64,000 bases of DNA from contig JAFVQU010000020.1 in assembly GCA_017504625.1 (NCBI GenBank), forward strand, positions 62,001 to 126,000. Direction: 5' to 3'. The notes beneath the pieces are model-generated. The model searched no databases. It was not told the origin of the DNA and worked only from the letters and a program-made list of their open reading frames with translations. Shown here piece by piece: positions 26,216-35,431 of this stretch; position 1 is the stretch's first letter; each line of letters opens with the position of its first letter. This DNA is from Clostridia bacterium. Lineage in GTDB: Bacteria > Bacillota > Clostridia > Oscillospirales > CAG-272. Both the position numbers and the translations under genes were made by a program.

Positions 26216-27067
26216 ATGCAAGATAACAGATTTTCGTGCGGCCCCGGCATAAGCAAGGAAACTGTTTGTATAGAAGCCAACAGGATACTTGACGCTTGCA
26301 GGGACCGTGATTGCTATGAGAACGTCAAGGTGTTCCTTACGGATTTTGGCGAGGAGATAATCGAGCATACCGGTGCTGTCAGAGTAAAGAGCGCTTGTAT
26401 CACCGAAACGCATATCAGCCTCGATCCCGTTCAGTTCAATAAGGGCTTTTATTCGGTCAATATCCGCTTCTACGTAAAGCTTACCTTTGAGGCATGTATA
26501 GGCAACGGACGCTCTCAGGAATTTGAGGGCATCGTAGTGCTTGATAAGAAGGTAATTCTTTACGGCGGCGATTGCAACGTAAGTGTGTTCAGAAGCACGG
26601 GTGATTTCTCGGACTTCTGCGGAAGAATAGAGCCCTGCTGCAAGGAAAAGAATAAGCCTACGGCGGTAGTTGAGGTCGTTGAGCCTATCGTTCTCGGTGT
26701 GAACGTATTTGAAAAGGCAAACGATTGTTGCTGCTGCTGTTGCTGCTGCGCGCGTGACATTCCCGATAGCGTAGTAAGTGGACTCAACGGTAACCTCAGA
26801 TACGACGATCACGACGATGACAGAAGATATCTCGCGGTATCTCTTGGCATCTTCTCGGTAATACGCATCGTAAGAAGCGCACAGTATATCGTGTCCGCGA
26901 CCGAGTACGTCATTCCCGACAAGGAGTGCATCTCGCCCAAGAACGACGATCCCTGCAGCGTATTTCGCTCAATGGCATTCCCGACCTCCGAGTTCTCCTG
27001 CACGACCACTTCCCATCATCACGATAAGGGTAACGGTGGCGGCGGAAAATGCGGCTGCGGCGTCTGA
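26216..27067 (+). CDS. Conserved clostridial Cys-rich protein with an eight-Cys run
   Basis: 283 residues, unknown function. The N-terminal part (SKETVCIEANRILDACRDRD) and the beta-rich core (EEIIEHTGAVRVKSACITET) look well structured and resemble hypothetical proteins seen in other Clostridia. Residues 171-178 are eight consecutive cysteines (26726-26749), followed by an Asp/Arg-rich stretch (RYDDHDDDRR), and the tail is His/Gly/Cys-rich (SHHHDKGNGGGGKCGCG). No signal peptide or membrane segment. About 20 cysteines in all suggest metal binding or disulfide cross-linking, as in spore-coat-like proteins; that is speculation. It is flanked by terminators and stands alone. Confidence 0.75.
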   Translation: MQDNRFSCGPGISKETVCIEANRILDACRDRDCYENVKVFLTDFGEEIIEHTGAVRVKSACITETHISLDPVQFNKGFYSVNIRFYVKLTFEACIGNGRSQEFEGIVVLDKKVILYGGDCNVSVFRSTGDFSDFCGRIEPCCKEKNKPTAVVEVVEPIVLGVNVFEKANDCCCCCCCCARDIPDSVVSGLNGNLRYDDHDDDRRYLAVSLGIFSVIRIVRSAQYIVSATEYVIPDKECISPKNDDPCSVFRSMAFPTSEFSCTTTSHHHDKGNGGGGKCGCGV

Positions 27068-27083
27068 TAACCGAATATATCTG

Positions 27084-27120
27084 CCAAAAGGCTTGCCGAA
27101 AGGCAAGCCTTTTGGTTTTT
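27084..27120 (+). terminator. Terminator after the poly-cysteine gene
   Basis: Perfect 14-bp stem (CCAAAAGGCTTGCC with its complement), GAAA tetraloop, then TTTTT. Confidence 0.96.
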
Positions 27121-27153
27121 AAGTAAAAACTTTCCCGAAAAGCGTAAATCCCC

Positions 27154-27182
27154 TTGCATTTTTCGGGACAATGATATATAAT
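27154..27182 (+). promoter_or_regulatory. Sigma-A promoter for the Mrp ATPase gene
   Basis: TTGCAT at 27154-27159 and TATAAT at 27177-27182, spacing 17 bp. Confidence 0.75.
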
Positions 27183-27223
27183 ATAGGTTAGTGTAAATTT
27201 CAATTATCAGGAGGATATATAAA

Positions 27224-28060
27224 ATGGCAGAAGGATGTACTCACGATTGCTCGTCCTGCTCGCTCAACTGTCCGTCAAAGTCGGGCGGTGTGCAGAAGGA
27301 TGCGGCAAATCCTAAAAGCAACGTAAAGCATATAATCGCGGTAGTCAGCGGAAAGGGTGGAGTTGGTAAATCACTTGTCACCTCGATGCTTGCCGTTCAT
27401 CTTAATAGAAAAGGATATAGCATAGGTATACTTGACGCCGACGTTACAGGTCCCTCGATACCTAAGGCGTTTGGATTTAACGAGGACGTAGAGGGCGACG
27501 GAGAGGGAAATATGCTTCCCCCCATGACCACCACGGGCATCAAAATTATGTCTGTAAACCTTATGCTTGATGACGAAACCCGACCGGTAATATGGCGCGG
27601 ATCTATGATCTCGAACACCGTTCGTCAGTTCTGGAAGGACACCGCTTGGGAGGATCTTGACTATCTTCTCGTAGACTGCCCTCCCGGCACGGGCGACGTA
27701 CCGCTTACCGTTTTCCAGAGCCTTCCCATAGACGGAATTGTTATCGTATCCAGCCCTCAGGAGCTTGTTTCGATGATAGTCAAAAAGGCGGCAAATATGG
27801 CTGATATGATGAAGGTTCCCGTGCTTGGACTTGTTGAGAACATGAGCTACGTTAAGTGCCCCGATTGCGGCAAGGAGATAAAGATATTCGGCGATAGCCA
27901 CATTGAAGAGATCGCAAACGAATTCGGCTACGAGCTTCTTGCTAAGGTACCGATCGACACTGAGGTCGCGTCTTACGTTGACAAGGGCTGGATCGAGATG
28001 ACTAAGTCGACCTATCTTGAGGCAGCGGCAGACAGACTTGCAGAGAAGTGCGGAGGCTGA
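27224..28060 (+). CDS. mrp: Mrp/NBP35-family Fe-S cluster carrier ATPase
   Basis: 278 residues. A cytoplasmic P-loop ATPase that carries and inserts Fe-S clusters. An N-terminal Cys cluster (CTHDCSSCSLNC, residues 5-16) precedes the deviant Walker A VVSGKGGVGKSLVTSML, followed by GILDADVTGPSIPKAFG, LVDCPPGTGDVPLT, and the C-terminal CPDCGKEI (CxxC) that binds the bridging cluster at the dimer interface. AGGAGG lies upstream. The stop is 1 bp before the YdcF-like gene. The N-terminal motif is almost the same as the C-terminal tail of the YmcA-like protein at 35.4 kb. Confidence 0.93.
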   Translation: MAEGCTHDCSSCSLNCPSKSGGVQKDAANPKSNVKHIIAVVSGKGGVGKSLVTSMLAVHLNRKGYSIGILDADVTGPSIPKAFGFNEDVEGDGEGNMLPPMTTTGIKIMSVNLMLDDETRPVIWRGSMISNTVRQFWKDTAWEDLDYLLVDCPPGTGDVPLTVFQSLPIDGIVIVSSPQELVSMIVKKAANMADMMKVPVLGLVENMSYVKCPDCGKEIKIFGDSHIEEIANEFGYELLAKVPIDTEVASYVDKGWIEMTKSTYLEAAADRLAEKCGG

Positions 28061-28061
28061 A

Positions 28062-28703
28062 ATGAGCCCTGCCTGTCCGTGCGGTAAAAAGGGTAAGACC
28101 TTGTCGCTGCTTCACAAAATCGTGCTTTTCATTGCGGTTGTTATTCTCGTTACGGTATTGTCGATATTTGTCGTAAACCTTATTGTCAAAGGAAGTGTTA
28201 GAGAGAATATTTCCGATAGTCCCGATGCGCTTACGTTTGACGGACATGTTGATTGCGTCGTTATTCTCGGTGCGGGACTTAGAAGCAACGGAGAGCCGAG
28301 CGATATGCTTGAGGATAGAATAAAGACCGGCGTTGAGGTATTTAATCAGATAGATGCCGACTTCATCCTTATGAGCGGAGATTGCTCGGGTGAGCATTAC
28401 GACGAGGTTAGCGCAATGAAGAAATACGCGCTCTCGCTTGGAGTTGACGAAGATAAGATTTTGCTTGACGGACAAGGGTTTTCGACGTTTGAGAGTATAT
28501 CTCGTGTTAAAGAAGAATACGGCTTTGACAGAGTGGTCATCATAACGCAGAAATACCACCTTTACCGTGCGCTTTATATCGCAGAGCAATACGAAATTGA
28601 AGCCGTGGGTGTTTCGGCAGACCTCAGAGGCTACCGAGGACAAATCTACCGTGATCTGCGCGAGGTGTTTGCAAGAGTGAAGGACTTTATCATTACAAAA
28701 TAA
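28062..28703 (+). CDS. YdcF/SanA-like (DUF218) membrane-anchored protein
   Basis: 213 residues. A short cytoplasmic start with CPCGKKGK, one membrane helix (about 20-45), then a DUF218 domain facing out: VDCVVILGAGLRSNGEPSDM, LMSGDCSGEHYDE, STFESISRVKEE and VVIITQKYHLYRALYIAE. Homologues (SanA, YdcF, ElyC) are linked to envelope integrity, but the reaction is unsettled. ATG 28062 is chosen because GGAGG lies 5-6 bp upstream and it directly follows the mrp stop. Confidence 0.86.
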   Translation: MSPACPCGKKGKTLSLLHKIVLFIAVVILVTVLSIFVVNLIVKGSVRENISDSPDALTFDGHVDCVVILGAGLRSNGEPSDMLEDRIKTGVEVFNQIDADFILMSGDCSGEHYDEVSAMKKYALSLGVDEDKILLDGQGFSTFESISRVKEEYGFDRVVIITQKYHLYRALYIAEQYEIEAVGVSADLRGYRGQIYRDLREVFARVKDFIITK

Positions 28704-28709
28704 AAATTG

Positions 28710-28742
28710 AAGCGGTCAAACGGCTTGTTTGACCGCTTTTTA
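28710..28742 (+). terminator. Terminator after mrp-ydcF
   Basis: Twelve-bp stem (AAGCGGTCAAAC with GTTTGACCGCTT), loop GGCTT, followed by T run. Confidence 0.93.
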
Positions 28743-28763
28743 ATCTAAATTAATAAAATATAC

Positions 28764-28792
28764 TTGAAAAAGATCCGTAAATAGTGTAAAAT
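28764..28792 (+). promoter_or_regulatory. Sigma-A promoter for yfmF-yfmH-lgt-folD
   Basis: TTGAAA at 28764-28769 and TAAAAT at 28787-28792, spacing 17 bp, preceded by TG at the extended -10 region. Confidence 0.7.
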
Positions 28793-28846
28793 ATAAAAAG
28801 TACGTTTATTTTGAAAGGATTTGCGCGCTTGCGCAGTTTATAGATA

Positions 28847-30154
28847 ATGTTTGAAAAGGTAATAAGACGCGAGGATGCAAATTTCACGCTCCGAGCAATA
28901 AAAACCGACAGATTTAAGATGTCGCGTTTGTCATTTAATTTCATAATGCCCGCTGACAAAGAAAAATCGCCGCTGTGTAAGCTTATGCTTGCGGTAATGA
29001 TGCGCGGATCGAGAAGGTATCCGTCTGTTGTCGAGATAAACCGCCATCTTGACGAGTTTTACGGCGCAACGGTTACCTGGCGCACAAACTCGGTCGGCGG
29101 AAGACACGTTTTCAGAATTTCCTGCGAAATGATAAATAACAGATACAGGTTTGCAGGAGATAATCAAAATATACTCCGTGGGGTTGCCGAGATAGTTCTC
29201 AACGTTCTTCTTGATCCAATGCTTGACGAAAACGGACTTCTTTGCGCGCAGAATATTGAAAGTGAGAAGAAGATAGCAATTGATGCAATTCAGGCGAAGA
29301 TCAACGATCAGAAGGCTTATTCGGCAGAGCAGTGCCACAAATATATGCTTGGTGACGACGCTTCGGGGATTTCAAGCAGCGGAACTATTGAGCAGATTGA
29401 GGGCTTTACTGCAGAGGAGCTGACGGCGAATATCGCGTATTTTCTTGAGAATTCGGTTCTCGAATGCTACTATGTCGGAGAGGAGAATGCTGAGGAAATC
29501 GCGGATATTATCGACGGCGCGTTCACTGCCGTAAAACGAGGAAGGGCGACACTTGAGCTTTCGGAAAAAGCATTTGTGTCGGGCCGAGATAGCGTTCAAA
29601 CGATAGATGAAAAAATGGAAGTGTCGCAGGGCAGACTTAATATAGGTTGCCTTTGCGGTACGGTTATGAGTGACCGAGATTATTACGCTATGAATCTCTT
29701 TAACGAGATATTCGGCGGCTCGTCTGTTGCCAAGCTCTTTATAAACGTAAGAGAAAAGCAGAGCCTTTGCTACTATTGCTATTCGGCGTACCACTCGGCA
29801 AACGGCACTATAATGATCAATTGCGGAATAAAAAAAGAGAATCGTGACCGCGCGCTTGAGGAGATAAAAAGACAGCTTTTCCTGATGCAGAACGGCGAGT
29901 TTTCTGATGAGGAGATCTCAACCGCAAAGAAAACTATACTCTCGGGCATGCGACAGATAAATGACAGTCCGTCATCCCTTGAGGCGTTCAGCTTCCGTCG
30001 CCTTTTGGCGGGAGTCGGAGAAGAGCTTTCGGATGCGGCGGAAAAGATAGACGCGGTTACAAGAGAAGACATAATCGCGGCGGCAAAAAAGGTGAAGATA
30101 GACACTGTTTATTTTTTGTCGGGAGACGGTGAGGAGGATGAAGACGATGAGTGA
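28847..30154 (+). CDS. yfmF: M16-family protein YfmF (EF-P aminopentanol modification-associated, inactive subunit)
   Basis: 435 residues with the M16 peptidase fold but no HxxEH zinc motif where it should be (the region reads NRHLDEFYGATVTWRTNS). That fits YfmF, the non-catalytic partner; YfmH, encoded next and overlapping by 8 bp, carries the motif. In Bacillus the pair is linked to the 5-aminopentanol modification of elongation factor P; the mechanism is not fully settled. Later markers are NLFNEIFGGSSVAKLFINVR and REKQSLCYYCYSAYHS. The 3' end is acidic (GDGEEDEDDE). Confidence 0.85.
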   Translation: MFEKVIRREDANFTLRAIKTDRFKMSRLSFNFIMPADKEKSPLCKLMLAVMMRGSRRYPSVVEINRHLDEFYGATVTWRTNSVGGRHVFRISCEMINNRYRFAGDNQNILRGVAEIVLNVLLDPMLDENGLLCAQNIESEKKIAIDAIQAKINDQKAYSAEQCHKYMLGDDASGISSSGTIEQIEGFTAEELTANIAYFLENSVLECYYVGEENAEEIADIIDGAFTAVKRGRATLELSEKAFVSGRDSVQTIDEKMEVSQGRLNIGCLCGTVMSDRDYYAMNLFNEIFGGSSVAKLFINVREKQSLCYYCYSAYHSANGTIMINCGIKKENRDRALEEIKRQLFLMQNGEFSDEEISTAKKTILSGMRQINDSPSSLEAFSFRRLLAGVGEELSDAAEKIDAVTREDIIAAAKKVKIDTVYFLSGDGEEDEDDE

Positions 30155-31427
30155 GATATTAACCTATACGTCCGATATTCTCAGCGAGAAATACTACGCT
30201 ATAAAGCACCAAAGCGGATTGAAAATTTATGTCTTCCCGAAGAATATGTCAAGCACATACGGTATTTTTTCAGTAAGATTTGGCGGTAGTGTGATCGAAT
30301 ATTCGCTTGACGGTAAGGATGTAATATTGCCCGAGGGCTGCGCCCATTTTCTTGAGCATAAGATGTTCGATAACCCCGACGGAAGTAATGCCGACGACGT
30401 TTTTTCCTCGCTCGGAGCATATGATAACGCGTATACCTCAAGTGAGAGAACGGCATACATATTCTCGGCAACTGACAACGTTGAGAAGTGTGTGGAGCAT
30501 TTGCTCTATTTTGTGACAAATCCTTATTTCACAAAAGAAAGCGTTAAGAAGGAGATTGGCATCATTGCTGAGGAAATACGCGGCTGTAAGGACGATCCGT
30601 ACGATCGGTGCTACGTCGATATGCTTGAGGCGATGTACCACAACAATCCCGTAAAGACCGAGATATGCGGAAGTGAAAAATCAATTTCTGAAATTACGCC
30701 CGACGTGCTTTACAAATGCTGTGAGGATTTCTATACCCCTGAGAATATGATGCTTGTGCTTTGCGGAAACGTTGATCCCGACGGCATTGTAGAAATCGTT
30801 GATAGGGTTATTGGAACTGACAGAAAAAAATATCGCGCTGATGTGAAATCGTTCGACGAGCCACGCACGGTCAGAAAAGCATTTACCGAGAGAAAAATGG
30901 CGGTTGGAAAGCCATTGTTCTGCATAGGAATAAAGGACACGGATATTCCCGCTGATCCCCGCGTAAGATACAAGCGTCTTGAGGGAATGAATATATTGCT
31001 TAATATGCTTTTTTCTGCGGCGGGCGATTTCTACCTTGAAATGCTTGAATCGGGACTTCTTTCTCCCGGATTTGATTCGGGATATTCCTCAAGCGCCCAA
31101 AGTGCGTACGTTATGATGTCGGGTGAGAGTGACGATCCCATATTATTGCTTGAAAAAATCAAGGAGCAGATAAAAAAGGCGCGCCGCGAGGGACTTTCAA
31201 GAGTTGACTTTGAAAGAGAGAAGAAGTGCCATTATTCGTCCTACGTTGCCGATTTTGACTCGACCGAGGATGTCGCGTTTGCGCTCACATCGTACGCGAC
31301 GGACGGAATGGAGCTTTTTGAGTATCCCGACGTGGTAAGCTCTGTAACGCTTGAATATCTGACAGAATTACTTAACGAGAGCTTTGACGAGGACTCGTTC
31401 GTGCTCTCTGTCATAAGACCGAAATAA
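30147..31427 (+). CDS. yfmH: M16-family metallopeptidase YfmH
   Basis: 426 residues. Catalytic partner of YfmF: the inverted zinc motif HFLEHKMF is present (about residue 70), with the downstream Glu expected in ESVKKEIGIIAEEI. Middle and C-terminal parts show the usual M16 repeat (YTPENMMLVLCGNVDPDGIV). ATG 30147 is chosen over a GTG at 30129 and an ATG at 30138 because GAGGAGG lies 9 bp upstream. The start lies inside the end of yfmF, so translation is coupled. Confidence 0.9.
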   Translation: MSEILTYTSDILSEKYYAIKHQSGLKIYVFPKNMSSTYGIFSVRFGGSVIEYSLDGKDVILPEGCAHFLEHKMFDNPDGSNADDVFSSLGAYDNAYTSSERTAYIFSATDNVEKCVEHLLYFVTNPYFTKESVKKEIGIIAEEIRGCKDDPYDRCYVDMLEAMYHNNPVKTEICGSEKSISEITPDVLYKCCEDFYTPENMMLVLCGNVDPDGIVEIVDRVIGTDRKKYRADVKSFDEPRTVRKAFTERKMAVGKPLFCIGIKDTDIPADPRVRYKRLEGMNILLNMLFSAAGDFYLEMLESGLLSPGFDSGYSSSAQSAYVMMSGESDDPILLLEKIKEQIKKARREGLSRVDFEREKKCHYSSYVADFDSTEDVAFALTSYATDGMELFEYPDVVSSVTLEYLTELLNESFDEDSFVLSVIRPK

Positions 31428-31453
31428 AACGAAAGGTGAAAAGAGGTGTTTTT

Positions 31454-32506
31454 GTGTTTGCTAATACTATAGTATCCTTTCCCGGACTTGGAATAGGAGA
31501 TTTTTCCGTAAATAACGAGGCGATCGTTATAGGGGATAATTTTGCGATCTATTGGTACGGAATAATTATTACCCTCGGTATCATTGCAGCATTTTTCTAC
31601 GCGGTATACCGCGGAAAATTTGAGGGGATTGACTTTGACACTATCGTTGACGTAGCACTTGTAACCGTCATTTTAGGTGTCGTAGGCGCAAGACTTTACT
31701 ACGTTCTGACCTCGCTCGATCAGTATATTCCGACACCGTTCAGCTTGGGCGAATTTATAAAGAACATCTTTAATGTGCGCGGCGGAGGACTTGCTATATA
31801 CGGCGGAATCATCGGCGGTATTCTCGGAATTCTTATCGTTACAACTCACAAGAAGATAAAGTTCTTCAAGCTCACCGATATGGCAGCGCTCGGCGTTATG
31901 ATAGCGCAGTCGATGGGCAGATGGGGTAATTTCTTTAACGGCGAAGCATACGGTGGTATCGTCGCTGAATCGCACCCTCTTTACTTTATGAGAATGGGCC
32001 TTATTTCGCATAACACCCTCTCGGATTTCGGCACGACGGATATGGTCTACGTTCACCCGACCTTTTTGTATGAATCCTTGTGGAATCTTGCGGGCTTTAT
32101 ACTCATTAATTTCTTTTACAAGAAAAAGAAATTCAACGGTCAGATATCCTGCATGTACCTTGCGTGGTACGGCTTTGGCAGAATGTTTATAGAGGGACTT
32201 CGCACCGATAGCCTCTACGTTCCCGGCACGGCAATAAGAATTTCACAGCTTGTAGGATTTTTGTGCTTTATCGTCTTTGGTACATTGCTTGTATGGGGAC
32301 TTATATATTCCAAAAAGTATGCGACCGAGGGCGCGCAAATGAATAAGATAGACGGTATCTTAAAGCCCGATATAATATCCGATCCCGTTATAACCTTCAA
32401 GAGCTTCTTTGAGGGCAAAAGGGATGAAGAAAAGACTGAAGCAAAAGAAGAAATCAAGGACGCGGCAGATAAAAGCGAGGACACGGAAAATGGCAACGAT
32501 AATTGA
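31454..32506 (+). CDS. lgt: Phosphatidylglycerol-prolipoprotein diacylglyceryl transferase
   Basis: 350 residues, with about seven membrane segments. It attaches diacylglycerol to the lipobox cysteine of prolipoproteins, such as the one at 5.2 kb. Signatures: FAIYWYGIIITLGI near the start, RGGGLAIYGGIIGG (catalytic His replaced context to check) and the Lgt motif GRWGNFFNGEAYGG, then HPTFLYESLWN and RMFIEGLRTDSLY. The last 70 residues are a charged Lys/Glu tail not found in short Lgt proteins. GTG 31454 is preferred over GTG 31436 because AAGAGGTG is correctly spaced before it. The end overlaps folD by 17 bp. Confidence 0.94.
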   Translation: MFANTIVSFPGLGIGDFSVNNEAIVIGDNFAIYWYGIIITLGIIAAFFYAVYRGKFEGIDFDTIVDVALVTVILGVVGARLYYVLTSLDQYIPTPFSLGEFIKNIFNVRGGGLAIYGGIIGGILGILIVTTHKKIKFFKLTDMAALGVMIAQSMGRWGNFFNGEAYGGIVAESHPLYFMRMGLISHNTLSDFGTTDMVYVHPTFLYESLWNLAGFILINFFYKKKKFNGQISCMYLAWYGFGRMFIEGLRTDSLYVPGTAIRISQLVGFLCFIVFGTLLVWGLIYSKKYATEGAQMNKIDGILKPDIISDPVITFKSFFEGKRDEEKTEAKEEIKDAADKSEDTENGNDN

Positions 32507-33350
32507 CGGTAAGCTTATTTCAAAAAAGGTAAGAGAGGAGATCGCGGCAGACGTCGCCGTCTTTAAGGAAAAATATAACTGCGCGCCCGGTCTTGCGGTA
32601 ATCATAGTAGGAAACGATCCCGCGTCGCAGGTTTACGTAAGAAACAAGAAAAGAGGCTGCGAGGAGGTAGGATTTTACTCCGAGAGTTACGAGCTTCCCG
32701 AGAGCACTACCCAGGAAGAGCTTATCGCGCTTGTTGAAAGACTTAACGCCGACGATAAGATACACGGTATTCTCGTTCAGCTTCCTTTGCCGAAGCACCT
32801 TGATGAAACCGAGGTTTTGCTGAAAATTAAACCCGAAAAGGACGTTGACGCGTTCCACCCCTATAACGTAGGAAAAATCATGATAGGAAACTATGATCTG
32901 CTTCCTTGCACGCCTGCGGGAGTTATGGTACTGCTCGAGCGTTACGGGATTGACGTAAGCGGTAAAAAGTGCGTTGTCATCGGTCGTTCAAACATCGTGG
33001 GCAAGCCCATGGCTATGCTTCTTCTTCACGCAAACGGCACGGTCACTATATGCCATAGCAGAACGCAGAATCTCAAAGAGGTATGCCGTGAGGCAGACAT
33101 TCTTGTAGCGTCAATCGGAAAGCCCGAGTTTGTCAAAGCCGATATGATAAAAGAGGGTGCGGTAGTAGTTGACGTTGGAATCAACCGACTTGAATCGGGC
33201 AAGCTCGTAGGAGACGTAGATTTTGCAGAGGTCGAGCCCAAGGCATCCTTTATTACCCCCGTACCCGGCGGCGTAGGACCTATGACGATAACAATGCTTC
33301 TCAAAAACACTCTCACCGCGGCAAGTATTGCCAGAGGGGAAAAGGATTGA
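32490..33350 (+). CDS. folD: Bifunctional methylene-THF dehydrogenase/methenyl-THF cyclohydrolase
   Basis: 286 residues. It interconverts methylene-, methenyl- and 10-formyl-tetrahydrofolate. Signatures: PGLAVIIVGNDPASQVYVRN, the catalytic Lys in YVRNKKRGCEEVG, GILVQLPLPKHLDE, KDVDAFHPYNVGKI, the NADP site VVIGRSNIVGKPMAML and the C-terminal TPVPGGVGPMTITML. ATG 32490 is chosen over an upstream start at 32409 because GCGAGG precedes it and the protein then begins in the usual place (MATIIDGKLI). Confidence 0.96.
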   Translation: MATIIDGKLISKKVREEIAADVAVFKEKYNCAPGLAVIIVGNDPASQVYVRNKKRGCEEVGFYSESYELPESTTQEELIALVERLNADDKIHGILVQLPLPKHLDETEVLLKIKPEKDVDAFHPYNVGKIMIGNYDLLPCTPAGVMVLLERYGIDVSGKKCVVIGRSNIVGKPMAMLLLHANGTVTICHSRTQNLKEVCREADILVASIGKPEFVKADMIKEGAVVVDVGINRLESGKLVGDVDFAEVEPKASFITPVPGGVGPMTITMLLKNTLTAASIARGEKD

Positions 33351-33354
33351 TTAA

Positions 33355-33786
33355 ATGACGGACCTTATTATTTCCAACATATACAGTATTCTGGCTGTCG
33401 CGATTTTTATTGCTTTTGCAGTTTTTTGTGTGATGATCTTTACCACTAAAAAAAGCTCGAGTGGCAACGAGAAGATTGAAAATGATGACGGCGAATATCT
33501 GGAAGCTAATCCTGATTTTTTTGATGATGAATATATTGCTCCCGAGCCTGTTTTAGTGGGTGCGCGAGTAATTTCCAAGGCCATCAATGAAACAAAGATG
33601 GGAACAAAACTCCCGAGTTATAAGATGAATTTTGTGGTAACTTTTCTGACTGATGACGGAGATACGGTTGAATTCTGTGTCAATGAGGATATATACAACA
33701 GGGTATATGTTGATCAGGTTGGAGATTTAGTCACAATAAATGGTACGTTTTTTGATTTTGGAGATGGAGAAGAACTTGTTCAGTAA
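33355..33786 (+). CDS. DUF2500-family membrane-anchored protein
   Basis: 143 residues. One N-terminal membrane helix (about 8-30), an acidic linker, then a small beta-domain matching DUF2500 (VVTFLTDDGDTVEFCVNE, then GDLVTINGTFFDFGDG). Function unknown. It begins 4 bp after folD and ends before a terminator, so it is the last gene of this operon. The coding sequence is visibly more AT-rich at third positions (GAT, TAT, TTT runs) than lgt or folD, which may mean a later arrival. Confidence 0.82.
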   Translation: MTDLIISNIYSILAVAIFIAFAVFCVMIFTTKKSSSGNEKIENDDGEYLEANPDFFDDEYIAPEPVLVGARVISKAINETKMGTKLPSYKMNFVVTFLTDDGDTVEFCVNEDIYNRVYVDQVGDLVTINGTFFDFGDGEELVQ

Positions 33787-33846
33787 TCTTCTCTTTATAA
33801 AACAGTTTCTTTTTTAAATTTATTGGTTTGAAAAAAATCATAGCGA

Positions 33847-33882
33847 AAAACGGCGAGATCAAAATCTCGCCGTTTTCTTTTT
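33847..33882 (+). terminator. Terminator after the DUF2500 gene
   Basis: Thirteen-bp stem (AAAACGGCGAGAT with its complement), loop CAAA, then CTTTTT. Confidence 0.93.
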
Positions 33883-33910
33883 AAAATATGACCTAAATCG
33901 CCGCAAGCCC

Positions 33911-33940
33911 TTGACAAATTGCCTTAATATATAGTATAAT
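33911..33940 (+). promoter_or_regulatory. Consensus sigma-A promoter for miaB-ymcA
   Basis: TTGACA at 33911-33916 and TATAAT at 33935-33940, spacing 18 bp. Confidence 0.87.
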
Positions 33941-33982
33941 ATATTATTATGTCTAACTATACCCATTTTGAAGGAAGATGAA

Positions 33983-35410
33983 ATGAAAGAATACAGAATT
34001 TTGCCCGATTGCGAGATGCAAGAGCAAAAAGAATATATCGAAAAGGTCAGAGCCTACAACGAAAATCTCGTGCTTGAGAGCGGCTCAAAGCGATACGCTT
34101 TCGTGCAGACCTTCGGCTGTCAGCAGAACGAGGCTGATAGCGAAAAGATCGCGGGAATGTGTCAGGCTATGGGCTATGAGATTTGTCACGAGCCCGCGCT
34201 TGCAGACATCATAATGGTCAACACCTGTGCCGTCCGTGAGCATGCCGAAAAGAGAGCCTTGTCGATAATCGGTCAGTACAAGCATCTGAAGGCGGCAAAG
34301 CCCGATATGCTTATCGGCGTGTGCGGTTGTATGGTAACTCAGGAGCACAGAAAGGACACTATCAAGCACAGCTATCCTTACGTAGACTTTGTGCTCGGCA
34401 CGTCGTCACTCCACCGTCTTCCCCAGCTCATATTTGACAAGATGAAAAAGGGAAAAAGACTTTATTGCCCCGAGGAAAAGGAATACCTCGTCGCCGAGGG
34501 CTTGCCTATCTACCGTGAGTCAAGCTATCGCGCTTGGGTCTCGATTATGTACGGCTGTAACAATTTCTGTACCTACTGCATCGTGCCTTACGTGCGCGGA
34601 CGTGAGCGAAGCCGTCGCCCCGAGGATATTATCGCCGAGGTTCGCGACCTTGTTGAAAAGGGATATAAGGATATCACGCTTCTCGGTCAGAACGTCAACA
34701 GCTACGGCAAGGATGCAAAGGGCGGAGAGATATACGATTTTGCCGATCTTCTTTCTGACATCGACAAGATCGAGGGCGACTATTATATCAGATTTATGAC
34801 GAGTCACCCGAAGGACGCGTCAAAAAAGCTTATCGACGTTATAGCATCGTCAAAGCATATCGCGCATCAGTTCCATTTGCCTATGCAGTCAGGAAGCGAC
34901 AAGGTGCTCAAGGAAATGAACCGTCATTACGACAGAGCAAAGTATCTTGACACCGTTGACTATATGAGAGAGAAAATTCCCGATATCACGATCTCCTCGG
35001 ACATTATCGTCGGTTTCCCCGGTGAGAGTGAGGAGGATTTCTGCGGCACGATCGAGATGCTCGAGAGAGTACGCTTTGATATGACCTACTCCTTTATCTA
35101 CTCGCCGAGAAAGGACACACCCGCGGCGGCTATGGAATGTCAGATACCCGATGATATTAAGGGAGAAAGATTTAACCGATTACTTGAGGTTCAGAACGCA
35201 ATAGCGCTTGAAAAAAACAAGCCTCTTGAGGGTAAAATAATAAAAGTCCTTTGCGATGGCCCGAGTAAAAACGATGAAAGCGTATATTCGGGACGAACCG
35301 AGGGCAATAAAATAGTGCTGTTTGACGGCAATGAGAGCGATATAGGTAAGTTTGTGAGCTTAAAGATAACCCGCGCGGAAACCTTTGCCCTCTACGGCGA
35401 AAAAATTTGA
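33983..35410 (+). CDS. miaB: tRNA-2-methylthio-N6-dimethylallyladenosine synthase
   Basis: 475 residues. A radical-SAM enzyme that adds the 2-methylthio group to i6A37 in tRNAs reading UNN codons. Two cluster sites are visible: the N-terminal UPF0004 cysteines (QTFGCQQNEADSE, VNTCAVREHAEK, GVCGCMVTQE) and the radical-SAM CxxxCxxC in GCNNFCTYCIVPYVRGRERS. A TRAM domain closes the protein. ATG 33983 is used because AAGGAAG lies 5 bp upstream. The order miaB-ymcA-mutS-mutL follows that in Bacillus, without cotE. Confidence 0.96.
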   Translation: MKEYRILPDCEMQEQKEYIEKVRAYNENLVLESGSKRYAFVQTFGCQQNEADSEKIAGMCQAMGYEICHEPALADIIMVNTCAVREHAEKRALSIIGQYKHLKAAKPDMLIGVCGCMVTQEHRKDTIKHSYPYVDFVLGTSSLHRLPQLIFDKMKKGKRLYCPEEKEYLVAEGLPIYRESSYRAWVSIMYGCNNFCTYCIVPYVRGRERSRRPEDIIAEVRDLVEKGYKDITLLGQNVNSYGKDAKGGEIYDFADLLSDIDKIEGDYYIRFMTSHPKDASKKLIDVIASSKHIAHQFHLPMQSGSDKVLKEMNRHYDRAKYLDTVDYMREKIPDITISSDIIVGFPGESEEDFCGTIEMLERVRFDMTYSFIYSPRKDTPAAAMECQIPDDIKGERFNRLLEVQNAIALEKNKPLEGKIIKVLCDGPSKNDESVYSGRTEGNKIVLFDGNESDIGKFVSLKITRAETFALYGEKI

Positions 35411-35431
35411 TTTTAAAGAGGAAAGATAAAA

